A stretch of 64,000 nucleotides of DNA. Origin: Tillus elongatus (lineage: Eukaryota; Arthropoda; Insecta; Coleoptera; Cleridae). Both the position numbers and the translations under genes were made by a program. The notes under the pieces were generated by a model. It made no database searches. It saw only the letters and a program-made list of their open reading frames with translations, and was not told where the DNA came from. The stretch's first letter is position 1, and the number at the start of each line of letters is the position of its first letter. The DNA lies in NCBI GenBank assembly GCA_964006375.1, contig OZ023266.1, positions 159,777,292-159,841,291 of the forward strand. Direction: 5' to 3'. This document shows, in pieces, positions 52,681 to 64,000 of this stretch.

Positions 52681-53784
52681 CTAAAAAGAACTATGAATGT
52701 CAATGAAGTAGATGTTCAAAATCTTTAACGGAACTTCTTGGCAACACCCTAATCTTAAATAAAACTGTCTTCTAACATTATTTAACATATCAGGCGTGAT
52801 TGACCTAATCGCAAACGTTATTCGTTCTTTTAAGTCATTTAAATCAAAAGGTTTAGTTTTGCACAGAATGCTCTTCACATATCCCTATTAAAAGAAATCT
52901 AATAAGGTAAGATCAGGTGATCACGCAGGCCATTCTATCGATCCTCGTCTCCCTATCCACCGATTGTGAAATATTGCATCGAGGTACTGCCGGATATTGA
53001 GTTGGTAATGTGGTGGTGCTCCATCCTGCTGAAACCATATCGTATTCACTGGAACTTAAGGGTTTCCGGCATCAGGATCTAAATTTGCCAAAGTTGGAAT
53101 AACATCATTTTGAAGTAGTGCCAAATAATTATCGCCATTCGAATTACCCTCAATGAAAAATGGACCAATGATATGGTTTCCAATAATGCCTGTCCAAACA
53201 TTAAGCTTCTCAGAGTATTGCGTGTGTTCTTCTCTCATCCAGTGAGGATTTGTCGTTGCCCAGTAGCGACAAGTTTGCCGATTAGCATGACCGTTAAGTG
53301 AAAGAGTGCACTCATCAGAAAACATAACGTCTTCTAGTTGGATAATATTTTTATCTAACATGTCCATCATTCGCTCACAAAAATAAGTTCACCTATCATA
53401 ATCGTCTTCCATAAACTCCTGGGTAGGTATCATTTTATAGGGATGCATTTTCTTTTCTTTTAATATGTTAACTATCGATGCATGGCAAAAATTAAATGTA
53501 GTGGATGCCTGTCTAGCCGATGTATGTGGGTTTTCCATACATTCAAGCATCACATCTAATTTGATTTCATCACCCAATGCATTGGCTGCTTTTTTTATCT
53601 GCCTTACATGACCAAACCCGCGAAACTGCTTCTCTATTTTACTAATTGTTCCTTGGGATATAGGCGGTAAATCAGGAAATTCCTCATTAAATAGGGGAGT
53701 TACTTCATGTTGTGTTCGGGTTTTGTCTCTGTAACCAATCATTTGTATAACTGTTATTTTATGCATTTCCGTTAATATAACCAA
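52681..53784 (-). pseudogene. ITm transposase pseudogene, sister of the intact 7594-8643 copy
   Basis: Starts MVILTEMHKITVIQMIGYRD at 53784. HTH region GTISKIEKQFRGFGHVRQIK and RQASTTFNFCHASIVNILKE, then FMEDDYDR and a stop. Next MMDMLDKNIIQLEDVMFSDE (first D), NRQTCRYW, LNVWTGIIGNHIIGPFFIEG, a stop after DPDAGNP, then NTIWFQQDGAPPHYQLNIRQ (second D) and RWIGRRGSIEWPA, stop, SPDLTLLDFF (third D). C terminus KTKPFDLNDLKERITFAIRS and an extended tail to 52681. Four or more stops make it inactive. Confidence 0.88.
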
Positions 53785-54349
53785 TTTTCAGAATTGAAAT
53801 TAACGAATTTTAAACTAAAATTACAATACTAACAATTTAAATGACAACTTATAATTACAAAACAATTTTATTAGGCGTTTTAAACAAACTAACATTGCCT
53901 CGGAAACTCTTGAATGTATTTTTAATAGATACAATGTGAAAAGCACATTACTATGGTTTTTGCTTACTTTATTATCTTCAAGACCTAAACGGGCGATAAG
54001 TTTTGAGTATACTAATTACAATATTGTAATAAGTTTTTAGTATTTTATAGCGAATGTCGATAACGACAGTATTTTATTTTATTATATCTTAATTGTTGCA
54101 ATTAATTTGAAAACGATAACATTTTTGAATAAAGAATGAACAGACCTTTCAAACGACATATCACAAGCGTATACTTCCCCTTTAAAAAATTTGGGGTTGT
54201 ACCTGTCATTCAAAGGGGGTTGAAGGTAAGGATCGCATTTTCACGTTGAAAAATGTCAATTTACAATCGAAATTTGACATGTTTCGGGATTTTTTATAAT
54301 AATGTACAGTAACCAAAATAATGAATTTATTTCATTTGGCTTTTACACA

Positions 54350-54352
<3 letters not shown>

Positions 54353-54431
<79 letters not shown>

Positions 54432-54540
54432 ATATGGGTTCTAGGAGCCCTTGTTCGCGGTCATTTGAAAACAAATTCAAAATTTTAAAGTCGGGATCTC
54501 TCCATTGGTGAATTTTTGCTACGAAAATTCATTAAAAAAT
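54353..54540. mobile_element. (TA)n tract and Helentron-like end fragment
   Basis: TA repeats 54353-54429, then GGATATGGGTTCTAGGAGCC, CGCGGTCATTTGAAAAC and AGTCGGGATCTCTCCATTGG, ending CTACGAAAATTCATTAAAAA. Confidence 0.65.
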
Positions 54541-55190
54541 AAATTTCTGCGTAAGCTGCTGTTTCTCAAATAATATAGAAAACGATGTATCCCAAACTCC
54601 CTGACTGGGCAATATTCGACCGTTGATGATCGTAAGCAATTTGTATAAGAGGTAACTGCAGTATAGAAGCTATCAGAATCCTAACTGGACCTTTCCAGCG
54701 ATAGAGATGTAATCTGAATGTCCCTGTCCCGGACATATAAATTCTGTAAATGATTGCAACATTTCTCGGGAGTCCGCTATCGGAACCCGTGCAGGGTCTA
54801 TTCAATAGATAGCCGTCGTTGTACAAGAGATTTCCCCCGCTATCTATGTGGGCTATCCAGATGTAATAAAATATCGTCTCGCTTTTATCAAGCTCTCAAA
54901 TCGGATACATTAACAAAAGGCCTGAGCAAATTTGGGAACTGTTGCTCAAGAGGTTGACATTCATCAGACAAATCAATTACTTTCGACGGCTCTTATTCAC
55001 TATGAATTCGGTGCACAATACCATTGTTATTTGAGAGGAATCTTGAATAGCGGGGATCTATACCTATATGAATAGAGTACATTTTATTATTCAGTTAAAT
55101 TTACACTATATGGAAGACTTTCGATCTTTAACTAATTTGCATAAAAAAATTTCTGACCGAGAGGTCACGATTTTAAAATTTTGTTCATTT
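54541..55190. other. No gene recognised
   Basis: Minus-strand frame 54826-54566 and plus-strand frame 54754-54957 show no known motif. Confidence 0.35.
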
Positions 55191-55194
55191 TCTT

Positions 55195-55306
55195 TCAAAA
55201 ATTCACTAATGAGGAGATCCCGACTTTTGAGTATTGAAAAAAATTCTTCAAATGAGCGCGAACTAGAGCCCCTAGAACACGTATCAGGAGTCGGTTACTA
55301 TTATTG

Positions 55307-55401
<95 letters not shown>
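55195..55401 (+). mobile_element. Helentron-like end fragment and (TA)n
   Basis: AATTCACTAATGAGGAGATC, CTTCAAATGAGCGCGAACTA and CCCCTAGAACACGTATCAGG, then (TA)n at 55309-55401. It abuts a LINE at 55402. Confidence 0.7.
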
Positions 55402-55403
<2 letters not shown>

Positions 55404-57318
55404 TTATAATTGCTGTCTGGGCGTCTCTCTGCTTCTCTCATCCTGACCCCTCTGATATCTCACAAAACGTCACCAAAATTATCGAAGCTGGCATGGAATT
55501 ATTAATTCCACGTACACATAAAACCTCTTCAGCCACTCAAAAGCCCTGGTTCTCTAAATCCTATGACAAGTCCAGACTTGAAAAGGTCAAAGCTCACACA
55601 ACGCTTCTACACAATCCCAGTCAAGAAAACTGTCAAGCATTTAACGATGCAAGAAACCGCTATGTCCGCATTCTTTCCGAGGCAAAAAACTCGTTTAATA
55701 ACCACATCAAAAACAAACTCCTCTTAAGCTCCAACGGCAGCAAACCCTTCTGGACTTTTGCTAAATCTATTGGGAATAATTTCTGCAAAAGCACGTTCCC
55801 ATCTCTTGTCTCAGGGGATGAATGTGTTTCTACCGCCCTGGGCAAGGCTGAACTTTTTACTTCGTTGTTTGCCGGAAATTCTACTCACAACCCACCTCCA
55901 AATGTTCAACCACCAACAGCCTCAATGTCGCGCATAAAATGACGGATATTACTTTCAAAACTAAAAAGGTACGAAAGATGCTCTCTTCTTTTAACACCAG
56001 GAAAGCCTCTGGCTTTGACGAGATCCCAGCAATTGTTCTCAAAAAATGCACACCACCAGAACTTGCTCCTGTCCTGACTCGTCTGTTTCAGATATCTTAC
56101 AATAAAGGCATATTCCTTAGTAACTGGAAAACTGCTCGAGTACAATCCATCCCCAAGAAAGGATCCAAAGCGCTTCCTAGAAACTACAGGCCTATTTCTC
56201 TCCTTTCAGTCGTCTCTTAAGTGAGGAAAAAGTATATAAACACCGAATTACTAAAATTTCTTGAAAAACGCAGTCTAATGCACGACAGGCTGTATGGATT
56301 CCGTCAGCGCAGATCGACTGCCGACCTCCTTTCCTTTGTCACCCATTCTTGGAACAAGTCTTTGGAACTACACGGTGAATCCCATATTGTCGCTCTAGAC
56401 GTATCCAAAGCGTTCGACCAGGTCTGGCACGCAGCACTGCTTAATAAACTCCGGCATATGGCCTACCACCAAAACTTTGTACCTGGACAGCAAATTTCCT
56501 CTCCAACAGGAGCATTTCTGTTGTTGTGGATGGCCATTCCTCTAAACTGTATCCAATTAATGCAGGAGTTCCTCAAGGTTCAGCTTTATCCCCTACTTTG
56601 TTTCTTCTTCACATCAATGACCTCTCTAGCACATACAACCCAGTTCACAGTTACACGGACGACAGCACCCTACACTCAAATATGCAATATTCTAAGCCTG
56701 TCTCTTCAGCCCAATTAGATGAGGATCGCAGACTCATGGAGGGTTCTGTCTCCGTGGTTCTCCAAAAACTATTAGACTGGGGAAGTAGCAATCTGGTACA
56801 ATTCAACCCCACCAAATCTCAGTCTTGCTTTCTTTCTCATAAGAGATACACAAGCCCTAGACCCATCACAATGAACACCCAAGTTATTCAAAGTAATGAG
56901 TCATTTTTACTTGTTGGCATTTCTGTGGATCGAAATCTCAATTGGCACCAACATGTCACATCAATTGCATAAGCGGCATCTAAGAAATTAGGTTTCCTCT
57001 TCCGGACTCGCAAATACTTTTCACCAGCTAATCTCTATACCTTACATACTTCACAAATAAGGCCAAACCTCGAATACTGCTCCCACATCTGGGGTGCAGC
57101 TGCCGCTTCTACACTCGCTATCCTGGACTCCATTCAAAAGAAAGCTCATCGTCTCATCGGTGACCATACCCTCACCTAAAGGCTGCTATCCCTTGCCCAC
57201 TGACGTGCCGCTGGTGACCTCTCTCTCTTTTATAGATATCTGCACGGTCACTACTCAGAGGAGCTTTCCTCCATAGTTCCTCCACCTGCTGCCCCCAACA
57301 AGGGGAACAGAGCGAATG
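55402..57318 (+). pseudogene. LINE family K, long copy (linker, RT, C-terminal part)
   Basis: Begins in the endonuclease-RT linker: [81 protein letters not shown] one-base loss at about 55920 leads to KMLSSFNTRKASGFDEIPAI, RNYRPISLLSVVS, stop, YINTELLKFLEKRSLMHDRL, YGFRQRRSTADLLSFVTHSW, IVALDVSKAFDQVWHAALLN, INAGVPQGSALSPTLFLLHI and SYTDDSTLHSN (YADD changed to YTDD). Then DEDRRLMEGSVSVVLQKLLD and NLNWHQHVTSIA. It is truncated at about 57318 inside the C-terminal region, where Helentron-like sequence begins. Not functional. Confidence 0.82.
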
Positions 57319-58990
57319 CACCGATTTTAATCAATTGTGGTGAGTATCTTCCTTTTACAACTGGTTTGAATAAGTTCGTTAGCCAGGAAAGTCGGTCGGT
57401 TTTTCCCCGGAAAATTTTTATATCTTCGGAAATAATAGAGTTGTGGCAACCGAGTCTGGTACGCGGGTTTACCTTATAAAAAGTAAACCACAAAATTTAG
57501 ATCTGTGAGTTAAAAGACAAAAAAGTCATCGGCATTAAAAAAAGGGATTTGCTTCTTAAAACGTCAAAGTCCAGATTTAAAACGTCAAACTTGGTAAGAT
57601 TTAAGCAAAGAACCTGAAACGAATACGGGTTACGTGGAAAAAATATAGCATGAAGAGTGTTTTAAAAACGCTTTACTCTCAGCTTCAAATATCATTGTGC
57701 TTCATTTTACAACAATATTTGCAGAAAATTCATATCAAATTGACCCATTCTCTGATGCTTTGGCAGTAGTCTTGGTACACGGTTTATCGTCTAATGGTTT
57801 ATAATCTTTAGCGAATTTCCGTAGAAAAAAATCCCCAAGAGGAGTAGAATAGAAGCTCATATCCGGGGTTATCTTCAGATTTTATCTGTTTTCACACACA
57901 GAGGCTGACGCATTTCCGTTATTATACCAGATACGAGAAAAAATTGTGCTGCAAACGAATCACAACTTCCACATAGCTGTCATAATCTACTCTCCCCAGA
58001 AAGACATGGACATAAAATTAATTTGGAGTCCATGACTTGACCACAAATCAAACATTCGCATTCATGTACCAATAAGCTTCTGAAACGTTATATTACTAGA
58101 GTTTTAACGAAAAAATGTCAATTGATTTACAGATTTTTGCCAATATTTATCACATTTTATAATAACGATGGTTGTAAGCTGCCGCTCGTTTTAGATTCTT
58201 GTTTACCAACATCTATCGAAGATGCCGTATATGTCTCCAAAATCTGTCGGCTAATTATATTCATATTGCTCACAAATAACAATTTGTTTTCTGAATGTGC
58301 CAATGATATGGGTCAATTTCAAATTTAGTCAAAAACAGTTATTTCCTTCACACACATGAATTATTAATTTTGCACTTATGCAGATATATTTCTTATAAAC
58401 TAAATATTTGTTTCATTTCTCTTTGTACTATCAAAATACATAATAATTTTCTGTTTTATGCTATATCTGGATTTCATTGTGGACTTATGAATCAACTTAT
58501 AGCTGTCCTAGAAATTGGAATTTATTTAAGGTATTTATATTTATATGTATTTTATATATTTTGAGCATAACCTAACTTATACACTCTGTTAATTCGTTCG
58601 TTAGCCAGGAAAATCCATCTAGGTCTTCCGGGAAAATTTTGGATTTCCTCCCGAACCTAATGTTTACCTCCGAAAATAAAAGAGCTACAGTAACCAAAAA
58701 TGGTAAGTGAGTTAACATTATAAAAATTAAACTATGTGCCAGAACTTAGATCTCTAGGTTAAAATAAAAAACACTTCTAAGCATTTAATGAAAAAATATT
58801 TAGTGCCAGATAATTTCACGAAAATTCACTACGCTAACTGATTTTCTGCGTCCAAACTTTTACAGGTTATACTGGTAACCAAATTTAATGCTTGCTTTCT
58901 TTCAAAAAAGATATATGTGCTATGAAAACATTTTTATCCACTTGCACTACCATAACGCACTGGCTGCTTGTAGACTTTTTTATGGTATAC
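57319..58990. mobile_element. Patchwork of Helentron-like fragments
   Basis: 57319-57850 carries the body (TTCGTTAGCCAGGAAAGTCG, AACGTCAAACTTGG). 57930-58350 contains a small frame (58122-58328) without motif. 58590-58990 again has CGTTAGCCAGGAAAATCCAT, and near 58938 an inverted hairpin end CATAACGCACTGGCTGC. Borders are unclear. Confidence 0.45.
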
Positions 58991-59699
58991 GTGACATTAT
59001 AATTATTAGGATTTACACATTGATTCTTGGAATATTTTACACTTAGCTTATCAATATCCACTAAAAAACCATCGTATAAGCTTAATAATATTATTAAACA
59101 CCTGAGAGAGATACTCGTACTTTTCATTTAAAATTAAATAACGAACAATACACAAAAAATAAGAGTGTCTAATAGAGAGTAGTATGGGCTATAATATAAT
59201 TGGTCTCTATATCTGAACAATTACTTATAGAACTGAGAACTTATAATTACGCCAAGTTGACAAACTGCAAAACTTTGAAAGCCACCGCTAACACAAAACT
59301 GAACTGGTAAAATGTTTGTCCAATTTAGTGGTAAATTTCTCGGTACATCCAATCCAACTCAGTAATTCAGCAAAATAGATTTCAAGTCTGAACCGTGGCT
59401 ATTAGATTTCCGCCTATCTACAAGTATTATAGACAAGAGAGAGCTATGTTCCGACATAGTACAACTCTATTGAGTTTCCCAAGATGCTGCGAATATTTAT
59501 CAGTTTCCGCTGTTAGAATTGTGTGAAGAGAAGTTAGGCGAATTGAATAGAGAACAATTATTTAAGGTTGCTTGATAAATGTCTCTTTAATGGCTTACTT
59601 TTCGTACAATTGCTTGCATATTTGTACGAGAAGAGTGCATCATGTTAGTGAATTTACACATAATTTTTCGCAAGTTTTCCTTTAAAATTGGTTAGTTGA
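58991..59699. other. No gene recognised
   Basis: No motif. Short frames only. Confidence 0.35.
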
Positions 59700-61420
59700 A
59701 CACATTCATCTGTTGCATTTACCGGTCACCTTCTGATAACAACCTTGTCCAGCTCTTCGACTACCTCTCAGAAAAAACCGACCATGTGACTTCTGAATAT
59801 TCTTCCTCCGAGGTTACTATTCTTGGTGACTTCAATGTCCATAACAAGGAATAGTTAGGCTCTCTAAAAACTGATCCACAAGGGAGAGCAGCGAAGGCCT
59901 TCGAAGTCAGCAATTCTTTAGCCAATATACTTACTTACAGCTCAAATCCCTTGGAGCTCCTTCTTACTACAAAACCTGAATGCTATAAGACATCAGTCAC
60001 TGCCCTCCTTGGTCGCTCAGAGCACGGCACGGTCACTGCTTCCTGCGCAATGCAACCCGAGATCACACAGTCATCACACCCACGTATCGTTTGGCACTAC
60101 AACTCCGCGAACTAGAACGAAATGCCGGATTACCTTTCCTCATTCCCATGGGCGTTTGTTTGCTTCTCGCATCCTGATTCCTTTGATATCTCACAAAACG
60201 TCACCGAAATCATACAAGCTGGCATGTAATTATTTACTCCACGTAGACAGAAAACCTCTTCAGCCACTTAAAAGCCCTGGTTCTCGTAATCCTGTGCCAA
60301 GTCCAGACTTGAAAAGATCAAAGCTCACAAAATGCTTCTACACAATCCCAGTCACAAAAACAGTCAAGAATTTAACGACGCAAGAAACCGCTATGTCCGC
60401 ATTCTTTCTGAGGCAAAAAACTCGTTTAATAACCACATCCAAAACAAAGTCCCCTCAAGCTCCAACGGCAGCAAACCCTTCTGTGCTCTTGCTAAATCTA
60501 TTGGGAATAATTTCTGCAAGAGCACGTTGCCACCTCTTGTTTCACGGGATGAAATTGTTTCTACCGACCTGGGCAAGGCTTAACTTTTTGCCTCGTTGTT
60601 CGCCGGCACTTCTACCTTCAACCCACCTCGAAATGTTCAACCACCAACAGTCCCCAATGACACGCATAAAATGACGCATATCATTTTCAGAACAAAAACT
60701 CTACAAAAGATGCTCTCTTCTCTTAATACAAGGAAAGCCTCTGGCCTTGACGAGATCCCAGCAATTGTTCTCAAAAAATGCGCACCGAAACTTGCTCCTG
60801 TCCTGACTCGTCTATCTCAGATATCTCACAATAGAGGCATATTCCCTAGTAACTAGAAAACTGTTCGAGTATAACCCGTCCCCAAGAAAGGATCCAAAGC
60901 GCTTCCCAGCAACTACACGCCTATTTATCTCCTTTCAGTCGTGGAGTCAAAGTGATGGAAATGTATATTAACACCGAATTGCTAAAATTTCTTAAAAAAC
61001 ACAGTCTAATCCACAACAGGCAGTATGGATTCCGTCAGCGCAGATCAACTACCGTCTTCCTTTCCCTTGTCACCTATTCTTGGAACAAGTCTATGGAACT
61101 ACACGGTGAAGCCCAGATTGTCGCTCTAGATACATCCAAAGCATTCGACCAGGTCTGGCACGCAGAGTTGCTTAATAAACTTCAGGCCTATGGCCTACCA
61201 CCAAAACCCTGTACCTGGACAGCAAATTTCCTCTCCAACCGAAGCATTTCTGTTGTCGTGGATGGCGATTCCTCTAAACCGTATACAATTGACGCAGGTG
61301 TCCCTCAAGGTTCAGCTTTAACGCCTACTTTGTTTCTTCTCCACATAAATGACCTCCTCTCTAGCACATCCAACCCAGTTTACAGTTTCGCGGATGACAG
61401 CACCCTCCACTCAAATATAC

Positions 61421-61478
<58 letters not shown>

Positions 61479-62440
61479 GGCCTTTATTGAAAAAGAAAAG
61501 TAACAAAAAGAAACATTACAATCAAAAATGATACATACCAACCCGCACGATGGCGAAGTCTAGCAAACTCTGCTATTCTAAGCTTGTCTCTTTCGCCCAA
61601 TTAGAGGATCGCAGATTCATGGAGGGTTCTGTCTCTGTAGATCTCCAAAGAATATTCGACTGGGGAAGTAGAAATCTTGTACAATTGAACTCCACCAAAT
61701 CTCAGTCTTGTTCTATTTCATAAGAGATACACCAGCCCTAGCCCAATCACAACGAACAACTAAGTTATTCAAAGTAATGAGTCCTTTTCACTTGTTGGCA
61801 TTTCTGTGGATCGAAATCTGAACTGGAACCAGCATGTCACATCAATTGCAGAAGCGGCTGCTAAGAAATTAGATTTCCTCTTGCGGGCTCGCAAATACAT
61901 TTTACTAGCGAATCTCTATACCTTATATACTTCACAAATAAGGCCAAACCTCAAATATTGCTCCCACATCTGTGGTGCCCCTGCCGCTTCTACACTCGCT
62001 ATCCTGGACTCCATTCAGAAGAAAGCTATACGTCTCATCGGTGACCTACCCTAACCCAAAGGCTGCCATCCCTTGCTCACCGACGTGCCGTTTGTGACCT
62101 CTCTCTCTTTTATAGATATCTGCACGGGCACTGCTCAGAGGAGCTTTCTTCCATAGTTTTTCCACCTGCCGCCCCCAACAGATCTACCAGGGGAACAGAG
62201 CAAGTGCACCCTCCAGGTCACCAGACATATAACATCTTGTTATGCCCGCTCTTTTATCCCGAGGACTTCCAAATTGTGAAATTACTTGCCGACACATGTT
62301 TTTCCTTTTCCACCGAACCTCCAAACCTTCAAGCCCAGAATTAACAAGTTGCTTCTTTCCTCCTTGTCGACACCCACGGTACGATAGTATTAAGGCTGTG
62401 AGCCCTCGTGGTGTGTTGTTGAACAAAAAAGTTTTAAAAT
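59700..62440 (+). pseudogene. LINE family K, longest copy (endonuclease C-terminal part, RT, 3' end)
   Basis: The endonuclease part reads CIYRSPSDNNLVQLFDYLSE-like sequence with the VTILGDFNVHNKE motif (catalytic GDFN). Later come NPLELLLTTKPECYKTSVTA and LGRSEHGTVTA. Linker as in 55402-57318. RT: YINTELLKFLKKHSLIHNRQ, YGFRQRRSTTVFLSLVTYSW, IVALDTSKAFDQVWHAELLN, IDAGVPQGSALTPTLFLLHI and SFADDSTLHSN. Interrupted at 61423-61575 by an (AAT)n-tailed insertion. Then DRNLNWNQHVTSIAEAAAKK, PNLKYCSHICGAPAASTLAI and the 3' end GTGGTGTGTTGTTGAAC at about 62425. Multiple stops (for example at 59852, 60229, 60581 and 60854). This copy together with the others defines the 3' end of the family. Confidence 0.85.
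61423..61575 (-). mobile_element. Short retroinsertion with (AAT)n tail inside the LINE
   Basis: On the minus strand: GATTGTAATGTTTC, then AATAAAGGCCTG, then TTATTATTATT repeats (61423-61477 on the plus strand as AAT). A polyadenylation signal followed by a trinucleotide tail marks the 3' end of a 5'-truncated retrotransposon. The host LINE reads on across it (CAATAT..TTCTAAGC as in the 55402 copy). Confidence 0.6.
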
Positions 62441-62589
62441 TTGAAAAAAGTAATAAGAGTTTATAAAGTATGTCCACAGATAAAGTTCGCTTTAAGAAAG
62501 ACTTCTTTATTCTTCATTTTTTTAAAAAGAATGTAGTCTACATTAAAATTTTTATTACCTCAAAATTCTTGATTTAATTAAGGGCTATG
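62441..62589. other. Unassigned
   Basis: Short AT-rich spacer after the LINE 3' end; nothing seen. Confidence 0.3.
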
Positions 62590-63135
62590 TCTATTTTACT
62601 CTATATATGCAAATTTGGTAGTCGTGTTTGTGTTATAAAGAGTGAGCCATGTACCAAAATGTAGATTTGTAAATTTATATACAAACAAGTTATAGGCATT
62701 TAAAGATACAAAATTTTGGGTTTTCCTCAAAACGTCAAAGTTGCGATTTGAAACGTCCACATTTGCAACGTTTAGGCAAAGAACCTGAAACCAATGCGGG
62801 TTCTGTAAAGAAAATGGCATAATAAGAATGTTATGCAAACCCTTAAGTTTCAGCTTCAACCGTCATTGTTCTTCATTTTACTAAAATATTTCCAGAAAAT
62901 TCATTTCAAATAGACACTTTCTCTGATGCTCTGGCAGCAATTTTAGTTAAGTGTATGGTTTAACGGTCTATAATTTTTAGCTAATTTTCTTAGAAGATAT
63001 TCGTTATTGAGGAGACCGCGACTTTGAATTGGAAAAAGACTTTTTCAAATGAGTACAAGCTATGCCCCTGAAAATCCATATCCGCGATTAGTTTCAATTT
63101 TTATCTGTTTACAATTATAGAGAGTGACGCATTTC
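62590..63135 (-). mobile_element. Helentron-like element fragment
   Basis: Body words AACGTCAAAGTTGCGATTTG, CAACCGTCATTGTTCTTCAT and CATTTCAAATAGACACTTTC, then a diverged terminal part (CTTAGAAGATATTCGTTATT, GAGGAGACCGCGACTTTGAA). Confidence 0.6.
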
Positions 63136-63236
63136 TACGGTAAGGCTAAATATGTTATTTCTGAACGTCATAGCGTCTGGGTTTGACATGGTTAAAGGAA
63201 ATTGAAGGCTTTTACTACCAGACAAACTGATTTATT

Positions 63237-63292
63237 CTCAAAACCCTACGCGTTTCAACACATTAACGTGCCATCTTCAGGGGTTTAGACCT
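63237..63292 (-). ncRNA. Hammerhead ribozyme motif, second family
   Basis: On the minus strand: stem I strand CUAAACCC, CUGAAGA (63280-63274), stem II GGCAC-GUUAAU-GUGUU, then GAAAC (63256-63252), palindromic stem III ACGCGU (63253-63248), A at the cleavage position (GUA, 63247), and GGGUUUUG closing stem I. All core residues match the hammerhead consensus, with H17 = A. The sequence context (GAATAAATCAG after it) suggests the 3' region of a Penelope-like element. Like the 49108 family, its loopless palindromic stem III implies dimeric action. Confidence 0.7.
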
Positions 63293-64000
63293 AGAATGCA
63301 AAAAGGTGGTTGTCACAAACTATGTTTCTGGTAGGTCTACCATGCGAGTGACTAACACTGAAACTACAGAAAGAATACAAAGTCCAGCAAAGCTAAATGT
63401 CAAATACAGATTAGCCCTAACGGCCATGCAATATTTAAACTGACATTAGTGTCAGGAGTTATAAAACACCTCTATAAAAATGTACAATTTAGGATTTAAA
63501 AACTTAAAACGGGACTGGGGTTCCACAAATATGAACAACCCTTTTATGGAGTCACAAGCAATAAGTTAAATTCAAACTAGTCAAATTACATAAAAAGCTA
63601 CAGACAAGCACAAACATAAAAGCAAAGCAGGCTGCACAGCCGAGCAGAACTCCCCGAGAACATCTGAACATGTGAAATTCAGAAAGAAAAGAAGGACATA
63701 GATGCCACGTTGGGTTAATACTTACAAATTTTCTGTCTCAATTACAGAAAGATGCTGTATGAAATGTTGACAAAGTTTGGCTTTTCATCTATTGTCCTCA
63801 GGGTACCAAACAGAAACTGCGTAAAACAGAAAGGCAGGAACATCACAAGACTTAAACAAATCAGAGGATGAATGCAAAAGACGCTTATTTTTTTTTAGTT
63901 TAATTTTATCAAACGAACAAAATTGAGTCCCATGGATCTCTAGATATTTAACTTGAGAAGTGCAAACTGAAGGTGACAAGTGACATGACAACCAGAAGTG
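63293..64000. other. No gene recognised
   Basis: Could be the body of the Penelope-like element preceding the hammerhead on the minus strand, but no GIY-YIG or RT motif is readable. A GTAAGTATT donor-like site occurs on the minus strand near 63725. Confidence 0.35.

Overview
This is a eukaryotic, AT-rich, intron-containing window dominated by transposable elements. The mixture points to an insect or related arthropod: IS630-Tc1-mariner (ITm) transposons, Jockey/CR1-, R1- and RTE-type LINEs, Penelope-like remnants, a tRNA-derived SINE, and a family of microsatellite-bearing non-autonomous elements. I cannot place the species. The only clear non-TE-looking gene is a two-exon gene on the minus strand at the left edge (1-1777). 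It belongs to an uncharacterised, repeatedly expanded insect family and runs off the window.

Layout. 1-2500: the two-exon gene and its upstream region. 2500-9285: two inverted copies of a long non-autonomous element with internal (TA)n; the right copy is split by an ITm transposon with 341-bp terminal inverted repeats (TIRs) and a full 349-aa transposase (7019-9079). 9284-13900: LINE, transposase and Penelope-like debris. 14675-16586 and 17461-19881: two decayed ITm elements. 20832-21189: a SINE with target-site duplication (TSD). 21371-23345: an ITm relic split by an R1-like RNase H fragment. 24185-24885: LINE tail. 26328-30946: a retrozyme-like unit holding one ITm element and one R1-like LINE. 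31740-34915: transposase fragment, element fragment and RTE-like LINE. 35085-35475: another retrozyme-like unit. 38441-43295: three LINE fragments among the microsatellite elements. 44206-46640: a long inverted repeat and a GC-rich tandem repeat. 47400-48857: CXC-domain and transposase pseudogenes. 48900-51210: satellite-like repeats with a young retrozyme-like unit inserted (49108-50059). 51611-54352: ITm element with a nested microsatellite element. 55402-62440: two long LINE copies. 63237-63292: a second hammerhead-type motif.

The most interesting system is the 49108-50059 unit. Two apparently identical 306-bp direct monomers are followed by 1.1 inverted monomers, flanked by a 13-bp direct repeat. 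Each monomer carries a complete type I hammerhead ribozyme motif: CUGAAGA, 5-bp stem II, GAAAC, palindromic ACCGGU stem III, GUC cleavage triplet, two-part stem I. This is the architecture of metazoan retrozymes (small hammerhead-bearing retroelements thought to move with Penelope-like machinery). Penelope-like reverse transcriptase debris is also present at 13586 and 21665. Two older, mutated units of the same family occur at 26328-30946 and 35085-35475.

The second recurrent family ends in an ACGCA/TGCGT hairpin and an A/T-rich palindrome, with (TA)n at a fixed internal position. It has about 15 full or partial copies. One filled/empty comparison shows insertion inside a T run without duplication, as Helentron-type elements do. 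About 18 (TA)n tracts result or are shared, and at least three ITm elements have landed in them. All names come from reading translated sequence and motifs; no database search was possible, and edges of old repeats are approximate.
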